Positions 46,542-55,655 are shown, numbered from the stretch's first letter. The stretch: DNA of 64,000 bases from Thermotoga caldifontis AZM44c09 (GCF_000828655.1 NZ_AP014509.1:1922001-1986000); one strand, 5' to 3'. Translations and numbers: made by a program. Notes: generated by a model not told the origin, from the sequence alone.

Positions 46542-47123
46542 GTGGTTAAGGTTTTTCTCAACGGTCAGGAACTGACGTTTTCGAAAGACGAATTCGGCAA
46601 TCTCGGAGAGCTTTACGAACGCGTCGCCCCGAAAGGCATGGTACTGAAAACGATCAGCATAGACAGCGAGAGAGTCGAACCCCACAAGCTTTCGGAGAGG
46701 CTTTCAGAACCACTCCACGAAGACGAAACGATCACGATGGAGTTCGCCACCCCGCAGGACTATCTTGAAGAAATGTTGCCCAGCATCCTGCACTACATAG
46801 ACACGGTGATCAACTTGCTGCCGAACGTGGCCGCAAAGGTGAGGGAGCTGGAACCCAGCGCGTTCAAGGACATAGAGGATCTATCGAACGCCATCTCGGC
46901 ACTCGATGATTTGAGGCAGAGTGTGCTGGCAATCGTACCGATGGAGATGGATGACAATTCTGAAGTGGTCGCCAAACTGAAGAACTTTTTGAAAGCGCTC
47001 GAGCGGCAGGATATGTCCTCCATAGCCAGCTGCTTGGAACAGGAAATACCGCAGGTCATGAAATTCTACTCGAACCTCTTCCAGAGGGCTCTCTTGAAAC
47101 TGAGGGAGGCGAAGCTTTCATGA
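46542..47123 (+). CDS. Uncharacterised protein between NUDIX and fliS genes
   Basis: 193 residues, not recognised. Residues 1-65 look like a small beta-grasp fold (VKVFLNGQELTF; MVLKTISIDSERVE; ETITMEFATP); the rest is all-helical and acidic (LEEMLPSILHYIDTVINLLPNVAAKVREL and onward). GTG at 46542 lies nine bases after AGGGG. The stop overlaps the fliS ATG (ATGA), so the two proteins are made together, which hints at a flagellar or chaperone partner role. No membrane segment or signal peptide. Confidence 0.75.
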   Translation: MVKVFLNGQELTFSKDEFGNLGELYERVAPKGMVLKTISIDSERVEPHKLSERLSEPLHEDETITMEFATPQDYLEEMLPSILHYIDTVINLLPNVAAKVRELEPSAFKDIEDLSNAISALDDLRQSVLAIVPMEMDDNSEVVAKLKNFLKALERQDMSSIASCLEQEIPQVMKFYSNLFQRALLKLREAKLS

Positions 47124-47524
47124 TGAAGGACCACTATCTCGAAAATGCGGTACTGACAGCCAGCCCTGCCAAGCTGATCGAGATGCTGTATGAAAGATCT
47201 GTGGAGCTTCTGAAGGAAGCGAGGGAGTTCATAGAAAAAGAGTACTTCATAGAGGCCAACGAACGGATCAAGAAAGTGCAGGACATACTGATAGAGCTGA
47301 ACGCTTCCTTAGACATGGAAAAAGGTGGGCAGATCGCGCAGTCTTTGAGGTCGCTGTACCTTTACATGTACAGAACGCTGGTGGAAGCGAACATCAAGAA
47401 GGACTTGAAGAAACTCGACGAGATCTTAGGTTATTTTGAGGAACTCCTCGAAGCTTGGCGGACCGCGATGAAGTCTACCAACGTCGATAAAAAGTCCCAG
47501 GGTGGGTTCAACATCTCGGTGTGA
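47120..47524 (+). CDS. fliS: Flagellar export chaperone FliS
   Basis: Binds flagellin C-termini and prevents premature assembly. 134 residues, all-helical. Marks: YLENAVLTASPAKLIEMLYERSVELLKEA (near 6-34), the family signature, then ANERIKKVQDILIELNASLDMEKGGQIAQSLRSLYLYMYRTLVEANI. The only clear flagellar gene in the window, implying flagellin elsewhere in the genome. Confidence 0.94.
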   Translation: MMKDHYLENAVLTASPAKLIEMLYERSVELLKEAREFIEKEYFIEANERIKKVQDILIELNASLDMEKGGQIAQSLRSLYLYMYRTLVEANIKKDLKKLDEILGYFEELLEAWRTAMKSTNVDKKSQGGFNISV

Positions 47525-47536
47525 CGGGGTGAACCC

Positions 47537-48376
47537 ATGTACGAAACGGTTAGGGTTTCTGAGTTTCCGACACTCAGATTCTTGCAGCTGGTGAACCAGA
47601 TTTTTGAAGATTACCCGATACCTATCAAGTGGGATCTGTTTTCCTTCAATCTGGATGTGCGTGAGAACTCCGTTTCACTCACGGATTCCTACGTCTTTTT
47701 CAAAAACGGCAAGCCCGTGGGATTCGTTCTGTGCTGCATCAGAAAGAACAGGGGAAGGATCGATTCGATGGGAGTCGTCAAGGAAGAGAGAAACAAAGGG
47801 CTGGGAGGGGAAATCCTGTCTTTCTGTCTTGAAGCAATGAAGAAGAGAAACGTCACAGACGTGGTGCTCGAAGTTCTCGCGAACCAGGAGAAGGTTGTAC
47901 GTTTCTATTCCCGCTTCGGATTCAGAGTCTCAAGAAGGCTCGTCTCCATGATCAGACACCTGCCAGTCCCGTCGGTCTCTGCCAGGTTTCTCAAAGCGGA
48001 GAGAGAATCCATTCACAAAAGTGCGCTCGAAGCTCTGGTGAAATTTTCCAGACGCCCCAACTGGCAAAGAGAGCCTCTCACCCTCTTACTGTCCGCCGAC
48101 AGGTACAGGATGGCCAGAGCCGCACATCCTCTCTCTGGTTATGTCGTCTGGGGAAGGAGCGAAGAAAACGCGTTCATCGTGGACTGTGCCCCAACCAGCA
48201 CAGAAACTTCTTACACAGAGCTTTTGGAGCAAGCCGTCAACTACGTCTGCTCGATCGAGAACAGAAAAGTTTGCTTCATGGGGAACGTTCCTGAAGACGA
48301 TCCGCTCTACGAAGCGGCGGATCAGACGGGTTTTAAACCGCTCTTCGAACAGTACGAAATGATTCTCAAGCTCTGA
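47537..48376 (+). CDS. GNAT acetyltransferase with extra C-terminal domain
   Basis: 279 residues. N-terminal GNAT domain: IDSMGVVKEERNKGLGGEILSFCLEAM (near 76-102) contains the acetyl-CoA loop (R-N-K-G-L-G-G), then VLEVLANQEKVVRFYSRFGFRVSRRL. The C-terminal 130 residues (PLSGYVVWGRSEENAFIVDCAP; FMGNVPEDDPLYEAADQTGFKPLFEQYEM) look like a second degenerate acetyltransferase half, as in other two-domain GNATs. Substrate unknown. Confidence 0.87.
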   Translation: MYETVRVSEFPTLRFLQLVNQIFEDYPIPIKWDLFSFNLDVRENSVSLTDSYVFFKNGKPVGFVLCCIRKNRGRIDSMGVVKEERNKGLGGEILSFCLEAMKKRNVTDVVLEVLANQEKVVRFYSRFGFRVSRRLVSMIRHLPVPSVSARFLKAERESIHKSALEALVKFSRRPNWQREPLTLLLSADRYRMARAAHPLSGYVVWGRSEENAFIVDCAPTSTETSYTELLEQAVNYVCSIENRKVCFMGNVPEDDPLYEAADQTGFKPLFEQYEMILKL

Positions 48377-48386
48377 GGTGATGTTG

Positions 48387-49358
48387 ATGCTGGTACTCTT
48401 TCTCAACAGACTCGACGATCGATGGCTGAAAAGGATCGAAGAGATGAAGAACAAGTATCCCGGTATCACTTTCAAAACGCGCCACGAAGGCTCTCTGGAT
48501 TCTCTCCTCAGCATGGCCGACGTGGTGGTTACCGCGAGGCTCTCCGCAGAGGAGATTCAGAAGGCGCAGAAGCTGCGATTGATCATCGTTCCGATGGCCG
48601 GCGTCAACGCCTTGGACTGGCAGGCAATCAGAGAAAGAGGAATACAGGTGTGCAACTGCCATTCGAACGCTTCCGCCGTTGCCGAAAGGGCGCTCGCACT
48701 CGCACTCTCTTTACTCGGCCGCGTGGTCGAATACGATCACGATCTGAGGTACGGCGTATGGCACGGCTATTCGGTGCACGGGGGAGAGAAAGACTACTGG
48801 GTCAGCTTGCAGAAAAAGAAGGTTTGCATCGTTGGCTTTGGGCACATCGGTCAACACCTCGCACGACTTCTACAACCGTTCTCCTGCGAGATCGTGGCGG
48901 TCAAAAGGACTGCCCCCATGGTGAAGGATCGGATCACCTCCGATTTGGATTGGGCGATCGAAACGAGCGATGTGATTTTCATAACCGTACCGCTCACCAA
49001 AGAGACCAGGAACCTTTTCAACAGAGAAAGATTGTTCAGAATGAAGAACAAGTTTCTCATCAACGTGTCGAGGGGCGAGGTGGTCGACGAACAGGCGTTG
49101 TTTGAAGCCCTGAGGGACGGCGTGCTCGCGGGTGCCGCGATCGACACCTGGTACACGTATCCCTCTACCGACAGGGAATGTGTCCTTCCGAGCAGGTTCC
49201 CATTCAACACGCTCCGCAACGTGGTCATGTCGCCGCACGTCGGTGCTCACTGTGAAGAGGCTTTGAACAGCTTGATGAACGAAACGTTCGAAATCCTTGA
49301 GAAATACATTGTCACCGGTGAGCTGATGAACCGGGTGGATCCAGAGTGTCAGTATTGA
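48387..49358 (+). CDS. D-isomer-specific 2-hydroxyacid dehydrogenase
   Basis: NAD(P)-dependent oxidoreductase, 323 residues. Substrate-domain Arg-like region VPMAGVNALDW; Rossmann GFGHIGQHLARLL (near 154); catalytic Arg in NVSRGEVVDEQAL (near 231); catalytic His in MSPHVGAH (near 290). The usual Glu region (AAIDTWYTYPS) is of the short C-terminal type. ATG at 48387 follows GAGGTG by six bases. Substrate unknown: phosphoglycerate, glyoxylate and lactate are all possible. Confidence 0.9.
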   Translation: MLVLFLNRLDDRWLKRIEEMKNKYPGITFKTRHEGSLDSLLSMADVVVTARLSAEEIQKAQKLRLIIVPMAGVNALDWQAIRERGIQVCNCHSNASAVAERALALALSLLGRVVEYDHDLRYGVWHGYSVHGGEKDYWVSLQKKKVCIVGFGHIGQHLARLLQPFSCEIVAVKRTAPMVKDRITSDLDWAIETSDVIFITVPLTKETRNLFNRERLFRMKNKFLINVSRGEVVDEQALFEALRDGVLAGAAIDTWYTYPSTDRECVLPSRFPFNTLRNVVMSPHVGAHCEEALNSLMNETFEILEKYIVTGELMNRVDPECQY

Positions 49359-49759
49359 AAAGTCGCCTTTCAAGGAATTTGACCCTGTTTGGCATCGGAA
49401 CGGCGTGCATCGTTCTGGATGGCGGGTTCTTCGATCTTTTTCCTTCTTTGATCCTCTACATGCTGCTGGAATATCTCTGGTTCGAATCCGTGTTCGATCC
49501 TCTGCGTGTCATGATCGTCCTCATGTTCCACTCGATAGCTTGTTTTGCCGATCTACACATCGGTTACATTGTCCTGTTCATTCTCTACGTTCTATCTCTG
49601 GTCTGGCGGGAATATTTTCTGAAAGCTTTCGTTCCATTCCTGATCTATTCAGCTGCACTCTGTGTGAGCTTCGTTTTCATGAAGAGCCACTGGATCGGTG
49701 CGGTAATCTTCTCGTTGCTGGGCTTAACGCTGTGGAGGGTCAGAATTGAAAAGGTCTAA
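49346..49759 (+). CDS. MreD-like membrane protein
   Basis: 137 residues, almost entirely hydrophobic, about five membrane helices. Too divergent to place by motif, but its position immediately before PBP2 with overlapping ends (and the 2-hydroxyacid dehydrogenase end overlapping its GTG start) is that of mreD. MreD links MreBC and PBP2 in rod-shape synthesis. The call rests on context and topology. Confidence 0.6.
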   Translation: MSVLKSRLSRNLTLFGIGTACIVLDGGFFDLFPSLILYMLLEYLWFESVFDPLRVMIVLMFHSIACFADLHIGYIVLFILYVLSLVWREYFLKAFVPFLIYSAALCVSFVFMKSHWIGAVIFSLLGLTLWRVRIEKV

Positions 49760-51401
49760 GATCGCCGTGTACGTGCTGCTCATCGCGCCGTTTCTCCTCT
49801 TGCTCGGCCGGGCGTTCGTGCTTCAGGTCCTTGAAGAGAGAGCGCACAGAGAATACGTCGAATCGCTCAGAATCCATTTGAGGAGTCTGGATGCCCCGCG
49901 CGGTCGCATACTGAGCAGAGATGGTGTGGTGCTCGCGTGGGATGAAGAAGAACTCGTGGCACACGCCACGCTCGCGACGGATTTCGATGAAGTTGAGAAG
50001 ATATTGGGACAGGAAAGAAAGCTCCAGCTCATACTCGAAGGCAGACTGACCGTCACGCAAGTTGAGGCGGCGAGTCTTCAGAAGGCGGGAGTCTACATAG
50101 AAAAACGTTATGTGCGTAAATACAGAGGAACAGCGCCGCACGTTGTTGGCTACGTCGATGCTTCCCGAAACGGTGTGGCTGGGGTGGAGAAACAGTACGA
50201 TTCCCTTCTGAAAGGCAAACTCGGATACGAACTGGTGAGCATTTCTCCTTCGGGAAAAACCCTGGGCAGGTTGCTCACCTCTCCTCCGCTCCCTGGAAAA
50301 GACGTGGTTCTCACGATAGATTCAAGACTTCAAGAGTATGCAGAAGAACTCCTGAAAGAGTCAAATCACAGGGGAACGATCATAGTTCAATCCATCAACG
50401 GAGAGATCCTCGCGATGGCATCGAATCCCGGTTTCAATCCGAACGATCTGGTTGGCGGTATCGAGCCAAGACGATGGGAAAAACTTGTAAACGATCCCAA
50501 CGCACCGCTTCTGAACCGTGCAACGAGTTCGCTTTATGCTGTCGGTTCGGTGATAAAACCACTCTACGCGATCGCGTACTTGGAGGAGTTCGGTTCGGAA
50601 CAATTCGTGGTGAACTGTCCGGGTTACTACGAATACAGGACGTCCGACGGTAGAGTCGCAGGGGTGTACAAAGACTGGTACAGTCCTGGACACGGTGTGA
50701 CAGACCTGCGAAAAGCACTGCGCGTTTCGTGCAACGTTTTCTTTTACCAGCTCGCTTTGAAACTCGGCATCGAAAAGATGAAACTGTGGGCGGATAAGTT
50801 CAGGATCGCCTCCAGAACGGGCATCGATCTGCCGGGTGAAGTGGAAGGATTGTTTCCAGATCCATCCTGGAAACAGAGAAGGTTTGGAGAGATTTGGTAT
50901 CCCGGTGATACGATCCTCTGCGGTATAGGCCAGGGTTTCATACTCATGAGTCCCATACAGGTTCTCAATTTCTTCAACACTGTAGCGAACAGAGGAACGT
51001 GTTACACACCGCACGTACTGCTCGAGATTTTCGATCCGAACACCAGGTCGAAAGAGACAGTCCAACCTGTGGTCTCTTTCACAGTTGATCTGGAACCCTC
51101 GGTTTGGTCTTTTCTTTCGAACGCGCTCGTCGAGGTGGTTTCTTACAGGGACGGTCCGGCCGACGAAGGCACGGCCTATCAGGCATTCAGGGGTGCGACG
51201 TTTCAAGCGGCTGGAAAGACTGGAACGGCCGAAGTGGGTAAGCCTGGAGAAAAATCACATTCGTGGTTTGCCGGTTTCAGCCCCGTCGAGAAGCCGCAGG
51301 TGGTGGTCACGGTGTTGCTCGAGAATGCGGGTGCCGGTGGTGAAGCGGCCGCGCCCGTAGCGAGGAAAATTCTGGAATACTACTGGGAGTTGAGAAAATG
51401 A
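49746..51401 (+). CDS. mrdA: Penicillin-binding protein 2 (peptidoglycan transpeptidase)
   Basis: Class B PBP, 551 residues. N-terminal membrane anchor (6-27), dimerisation domain opening with DAPRGRILSRDGVVLAW, transpeptidase with active-site SVIK in YAVGSVIKPLYAI (near 262), SCN in RVSCNVFFYQLA (near 326) and KTGTAE in AAGKTGTAEVG (near 497). TTG start with GGAGGG upstream. With MreD-like protein it supports lateral wall synthesis. Confidence 0.95.
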   Translation: MKRSKIAVYVLLIAPFLLLLGRAFVLQVLEERAHREYVESLRIHLRSLDAPRGRILSRDGVVLAWDEEELVAHATLATDFDEVEKILGQERKLQLILEGRLTVTQVEAASLQKAGVYIEKRYVRKYRGTAPHVVGYVDASRNGVAGVEKQYDSLLKGKLGYELVSISPSGKTLGRLLTSPPLPGKDVVLTIDSRLQEYAEELLKESNHRGTIIVQSINGEILAMASNPGFNPNDLVGGIEPRRWEKLVNDPNAPLLNRATSSLYAVGSVIKPLYAIAYLEEFGSEQFVVNCPGYYEYRTSDGRVAGVYKDWYSPGHGVTDLRKALRVSCNVFFYQLALKLGIEKMKLWADKFRIASRTGIDLPGEVEGLFPDPSWKQRRFGEIWYPGDTILCGIGQGFILMSPIQVLNFFNTVANRGTCYTPHVLLEIFDPNTRSKETVQPVVSFTVDLEPSVWSFLSNALVEVVSYRDGPADEGTAYQAFRGATFQAAGKTGTAEVGKPGEKSHSWFAGFSPVEKPQVVVTVLLENAGAGGEAAAPVARKILEYYWELRK

Positions 51402-53188
51402 TCCTGAGACGGCTCCACGAAATTCTCGAGAGTGTCGAAAAGCCCGCAAGGTACATAGGCGGTGAATACAACCAGATCGTCAAAGATCCATCCCGTGTGA
51501 AGTTGAGGGTTGGACTGCTGTTTCCGGACGTCTACGAAGTTGGCATGTCGAACCTCGGACTGATGATCATCAACGATGTGCTCAACAGTATGGAAGAAGT
51601 GTGGGCCGAGAGGATCTTCATGCCCTGGATCGACATGATGAACGAGATGAGGAGGAAAAATCTTCCTTTGTTCACCCTCGAATCGAAGACAGCGGTCAGA
51701 GATCTGGACGTTCTTGGAATTTCGCTCCAACACGAATTGCTGTACACCAACGTACTCCACGCACTCGAGCTCGCAGGGATACCCATCCTCGCGAGAGAAA
51801 GAACGCAGGTCGATCCCATCGTGATCGCCGGTGGTCCGTGCACGGTGAATCCAGAACCGATCGCACCCGTGTTCGATGCCATGGTGATCGGGGATGGAGA
51901 GAGTGTGGTGAGAGAAATCGTACAGGTTCTGATCGAGACGAAGGGCATGGAGAGAAGCGAGAGGTTGAAGGTTCTCTCAAAGATCGAAGGTGTCTACGTT
52001 CCTTCTCTCTACAGCGACGACGTTCCACCGAAACCAGTCGAACCTGGCGTTCCCGAGAGAGTGAAAAGAAGGATCGAACCAATGCTCAAACGAAAGCTGA
52101 TCAGACGCATCGTACCACACATGCAGCTCGTCCACGATAGAATCTCCATCGAAATCATGCGCGGTTGCACGAGGGGATGCAGGTTCTGCCAGGCAGGATT
52201 CATCTACAGGCCTGTCAGGGAAAAGTTCTCGAGCGAGGTCCTCGAGGAGGCGTTGCAAACCCTGGCATGTACAGGTTACGAAGAGATTGGATTACTTTCA
52301 CTTTCCAGTGCGGACCACACGGCGATAATCAAGATCGTCGAAGATCTCAAACAGATCTCAGATTCAAGGTTCATATCCGTTTCCATACCTTCGACCCGTC
52401 TGGATGCCTTCGGTGTCACGCTGGCAAACAACATCGGTGGGGCGAGAAGAACGGGTTTGACGTTCGCTCCCGAAGCGGGAACGCAGAGATTGAGGAACGT
52501 CATAAACAAGAACGTTTCGGACGAAGATTTCGTCCGGGCGCTGGAGCTCGCAAGAAAAAACGGCTGGCACAGGGTGAAACTGTATTTCATGGTGGGACTC
52601 CCGACGGAAACAGACGAGGATCTCAGAGGCATAGTTTCCATGGCGAAGATCGCGAAGAAAATTGGATTCGACCTCGTCACTCTGTCCGTAGCGATGTTCG
52701 TTCCCAAACCCCACACACCTTTCCAGTTCGCCGAACAGAAGGATCTGGAGTACTTCGAACATGCGAAGAGTGTCCTTTCAGAAGCCAAGAGATTCGCGAA
52801 GCTCGACTTCCACGATCCGAAGATGAGTATGGTTGAGGGTTTGCTGTCGAGGGGAGATCGAAAGGTGTTCTCCGTAGTCATGAAAGCTTACGAGCTGGGC
52901 GCGTGTTACGACAGCTGGCAGAATTTGTTCGATTATTCGAAGTGGACGAAAGCCCTGGAAACGGTAGGTTTAAAGCTGGAACAGTTGCTGAAAAGCAGAT
53001 CGGTCGATGAACCCTTACCCTGGGATCACATCGACATCGGTGTGGACAAATCTTTCCTGGTGGAGGAATTGAAAAAGGCTCTGAAGGCAGAGACCACACC
53101 GGATTGCAGGGAAATCTGTCAGCTCTGCGGCGTGTGCAGTTCCAGGGTGAGAAACGTTCTGGAGAGGAATGTCCTTGAAGCTCGCTGA
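51398..53188 (+). CDS. B12-binding-type radical SAM protein
   Basis: 596 residues. N-terminal cobalamin-binding-like domain (RVGLLFPDVYEVGMSNLGLMI; IVIAGGPCTVNPEP; VIGDGESVV), then a radical SAM core with CTRGCRFCQAG (near 250-258, three Fe-S cysteines) and GLTFAPEAGTQRLRNVINK. C-terminal Cys cluster CREICQLCGVC (near 569). It matches the TIGR03960-type family as I remember it; partner proteins of the DUF2344 kind often follow, but are not adjacent here. ATG overlaps the PBP2 stop. Confidence 0.9.
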   Translation: MILRRLHEILESVEKPARYIGGEYNQIVKDPSRVKLRVGLLFPDVYEVGMSNLGLMIINDVLNSMEEVWAERIFMPWIDMMNEMRRKNLPLFTLESKTAVRDLDVLGISLQHELLYTNVLHALELAGIPILARERTQVDPIVIAGGPCTVNPEPIAPVFDAMVIGDGESVVREIVQVLIETKGMERSERLKVLSKIEGVYVPSLYSDDVPPKPVEPGVPERVKRRIEPMLKRKLIRRIVPHMQLVHDRISIEIMRGCTRGCRFCQAGFIYRPVREKFSSEVLEEALQTLACTGYEEIGLLSLSSADHTAIIKIVEDLKQISDSRFISVSIPSTRLDAFGVTLANNIGGARRTGLTFAPEAGTQRLRNVINKNVSDEDFVRALELARKNGWHRVKLYFMVGLPTETDEDLRGIVSMAKIAKKIGFDLVTLSVAMFVPKPHTPFQFAEQKDLEYFEHAKSVLSEAKRFAKLDFHDPKMSMVEGLLSRGDRKVFSVVMKAYELGACYDSWQNLFDYSKWTKALETVGLKLEQLLKSRSVDEPLPWDHIDIGVDKSFLVEELKKALKAETTPDCREICQLCGVCSSRVRNVLERNVLEAR

Positions 53189-53786
53189 GGTTTTCTTCAT
53201 TCTGGCAGGTCTGGCCGTGATTCAAAATCTGTTCAGGTTCGTGGGGTTCAGGTCGAGACTCGTCTACCTTTCCATCGCACAGATCTCTTACTCTGCCCTG
53301 ATCTACATTCGACAGCCCATGTTCGGTTTTTCACCCCATCTGAAAGGTTTTATCCCTTTCGCGTTGCTGTTCGCTTTCACGATGATTCTGGGAAAATTTC
53401 TTGGGGCAAAGGCTGCGAACGTGAACATCGAACCTTCGACCACGAACATGCTCACGCTGGGTCTGCTGTTACCCGTGTCCGAGGAACTCTTGTTCAGGGG
53501 AGCCATACTCACACTGTATCCGAACGCGTTCGTCAACGGTCTGATCTTTTCAGCGATACACCTGTTCAACGTTGTCTCCGGCTTCGAACCGTTTTCTTAT
53601 TACAACATGATCTACAGGCTTGCGGCCGGATTCATCTTCGCAGATTCCACGTTGAAAACTGGCAGCCTTTTCTCCGCGACGGTTTGCCACATCCTCAACA
53701 ACTGTCTTGGAATCTTACTGCCTTGGTTTGAACATGAATCCGAGAAACGCCGCCATGATGCTGGACGTGAAAAAGACGAGCAGTGA
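53169..53786 (+). CDS. CPBP-family intramembrane protease
   Basis: 205 residues, about six membrane helices. Glutamate motif SEELLFRG (near 100), second motif FSAIHLFN (near 120) and third HILNN (near 178), the three catalytic blocks of CAAX/CPBP proteases. Ends in a charged tail (HESEKRRHDAGREKDEQ). Start: ATG at 53169 is very close to GAGAGG; TTG at 53175 has better spacing. It overlaps the radical SAM gene by 20 bases. Confidence 0.88.
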   Translation: MSLKLAEVFFILAGLAVIQNLFRFVGFRSRLVYLSIAQISYSALIYIRQPMFGFSPHLKGFIPFALLFAFTMILGKFLGAKAANVNIEPSTTNMLTLGLLLPVSEELLFRGAILTLYPNAFVNGLIFSAIHLFNVVSGFEPFSYYNMIYRLAAGFIFADSTLKTGSLFSATVCHILNNCLGILLPWFEHESEKRRHDAGREKDEQ

Positions 53787-54077
53787 AACGGACACCGCCT
53801 TCATCGTCAGCGTCTGAACGATGAACTGAATGGTCTCCTTCATGTAGTAACCTATCAAAACGTAGCTCAAAACTCCCGCGATGATGAAAGAGACCGTGAG
53901 TACGAGCAGCGTTTTAGAAAAATGTTCAAGTTCTCTTCCCGCCCACCAGGATAAGACGAGCGAGAGCAACCACACCACACTCACCGGCAACGGGGAAAAT
54001 TGGTCCAGAAGCAGTTCGAAAACAAAGGCGTGGTAAGAAAGGATCGTGACCGCGACAAAGAAGGCGATCTTTCTCAT
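53715..54077 (-). CDS. Small integral membrane protein
   Basis: 120 residues, about four membrane helices (KIAFFVAVTILSYHAFVFELL; VVWLLSLVLSWWAG; LLVLTVSFIIAGVLSYVLIG; VSVSLLVFFTSSIMAAFLGFM). Not recognised. ATG at 54077 overlaps the stop of the upstream gene (ATGA), and its own 3' end overlaps the CPBP protease gene by 72 bases in the opposite direction. Functional link to 54074-54508 is likely from the overlap. Confidence 0.72.
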   Translation of the reverse strand: MRKIAFFVAVTILSYHAFVFELLLDQFSPLPVSVVWLLSLVLSWWAGRELEHFSKTLLVLTVSFIIAGVLSYVLIGYYMKETIQFIVQTLTMKAVSVSLLVFFTSSIMAAFLGFMFKPRQ

Positions 54078-54508
54078 TCGATCTCCACCTCTAAGGGGAG
54101 ATACAGGTTTATCTTCAACCAGAGCCATTCGATCGACACGTTACTGTAACCCTGAGCGTGCCAGCTTCCTTGTTCGTAGCCTGCCCACGCGTCTGTGACG
54201 AATTCGGCTTCCTTTTGGCCAAACATGGAATTGGAAACGAGTTTCAGAACGTTTCCCCTTCTGTTGTCCTGGAAATAGACCTGATAATCCACAGGATGGA
54301 TCTTCAAACCACTGAAACCTTCGATCACAACTCTTCCGCGGATGGTTCCATCTTCGAAGCGAACCTTGCAGACGGCCTTCGCTTTCGAGAGTTTATCCGC
54401 GTAATTTCTATAAACGAAAACCCCGGTGGTGTAGTTGAGCACCACCAGGGCCAGCGCGATCCAGAAAACGAACTTCCAGAACTCAGCTCGCTTCGCCCGA
54501 GACAACAT
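54074..54508 (-). CDS. Membrane-anchored protein, extracytoplasmic beta-domain
   Basis: 144 residues. A single N-terminal membrane helix (KFVFWIALALVVLNYTTGVFVY) leads to an extracytoplasmic beta-rich domain (VRFEDGTIRGRVVIEGFSGLKIHP; VDYQVYFQD; WEQ-like EQGSWHAQGYSNVSIEWLWLKINLYLPLEVEIE). Not recognised. ATG at 54508 has no clear ribosome site; TTG at 54535 is possible. Overlaps the end of the upstream ABC ATPase gene and the start of the next gene. Confidence 0.68.
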   Translation of the reverse strand: MLSRAKRAEFWKFVFWIALALVVLNYTTGVFVYRNYADKLSKAKAVCKVRFEDGTIRGRVVIEGFSGLKIHPVDYQVYFQDNRRGNVLKLVSNSMFGQKEAEFVTDAWAGYEQGSWHAQGYSNVSIEWLWLKINLYLPLEVEIE

Positions 54509-55655
54509 AGCACGCAACGAAATGTTTCGGCGCAACTTCCTTCAAAGGAGGATGATCGTTCTTCTCGCAAAAGTCAACGGCATAAGGGCATCTCTCGAAG
54601 AATCTGCAACGTGGAGGAGGATTTATGGGCCTTGGGACGCTACCTTTTATGTTCGGCTCTCCTCGCTTCACTTCGGGATCGGGGATCGGAACGGCCGCGA
54701 GCAACGCCTGCGTGTAAGGATGCAGCGGATTTTTGAGAACCTCCTCCGTTGGACCCTTCTCGACAATCTTGCCAAGATACATGACAGCTATGTCGTTGCT
54801 CATGTACCTGGCAACCGCGAGATCGTGCGTGATGTAAAGGTAACTCATCTCGTGTTCTTCCGCAAGCCTCATCATCAGTTTCATCACACCGGTCCTTATC
54901 GAAACGTCGAGCATGGAGGTTGGCTCGTCCGCGACCACGAAAGAAGGATTCAGTATGAGCGCCCTGGCTATCGCCACGCGCTGCCTTTGACCGCCGGAAA
55001 GCTCGTGCGGGAAACGGAACATGAAAGTTTCCGGTGGGGTGAGCCCAACATCCGCTAATATTTTCGCGACCATTTCCTCCCTCTCTTTGAGATTGCCAAT
55101 TCCGTGTATGTTCAGTGGCTCCGCGACGATATCGAAAATCGTCATCCTCGGGTTCAAAGATTCGTACGGATCCTGAAAGATCATCTGGATCCTCCGCCTC
55201 AACTGCCAGATGCGCTCTCGCCTGTTTTTGAGCAAATCATCCACGAATTTGGCTTCGTTTCTGCCAAGATCGAGAAACCTCTGCGCGTAGATGGCATCTA
55301 TGCCCTTCAAAGACTTCAGCTGTTCGTCACTCATGCTCGCAAACCTCTTCACGTAAGTCTGCTGCACGTATCTTCGCGCTGCCGATTCGTCTTCGTACAG
55401 CAACGGTGTCACGTCTTCCTGCTCGACTACGATCCTGCCAGAGGTCGGTTCTTCCAGTCCGACCAGCACTCTCCCGGTGGTGGTCTTCCCGCAACCGGAT
55501 TCACCCACCAGAGCGAGCGATTCCTTCCTTCTTATCTCGAAGCTTATGTCATCAACTGCGTAGACGAAATTTTTCACCTTTCCGAAGATCTTCCGCTCCG
55601 CAGGAAAGAGTTTTCTAAGGTTCTCTATCTTCAGCACCACATCGTTAGTCTGCAT
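54483..55655 (-). CDS. Oligopeptide ABC transporter ATPase (OppF/DppF type) with insertion
   Basis: 390 residues. Walker A GESGCGKT (51-58), Q-loop in QMIFQDPYESLNPRM (near 157), signature LSGGQRQRVAIARAL, Walker B FVVADEPTSMLD, H-loop ITHDLAVARY, and C-terminal Cys-rich oligopeptide domain (CRFFERCPYAVDFCEKNDHPP). OppF proteins are usually near 320 residues; the surplus is a charged helical insertion of about 60 residues (roughly 82-145) between Walker A and the Q-loop. ATG at 55655 follows GAGGTGG. Overlaps oppD by 11 bases. Confidence 0.92.
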   Translation of the reverse strand: MQTNDVVLKIENLRKLFPAERKIFGKVKNFVYAVDDISFEIRRKESLALVGESGCGKTTTGRVLVGLEEPTSGRIVVEQEDVTPLLYEDESAARRYVQQTYVKRFASMSDEQLKSLKGIDAIYAQRFLDLGRNEAKFVDDLLKNRRERIWQLRRRIQMIFQDPYESLNPRMTIFDIVAEPLNIHGIGNLKEREEMVAKILADVGLTPPETFMFRFPHELSGGQRQRVAIARALILNPSFVVADEPTSMLDVSIRTGVMKLMMRLAEEHEMSYLYITHDLAVARYMSNDIAVMYLGKIVEKGPTEEVLKNPLHPYTQALLAAVPIPDPEVKRGEPNIKGSVPRPINPPPRCRFFERCPYAVDFCEKNDHPPLKEVAPKHFVACYVVSGEAS

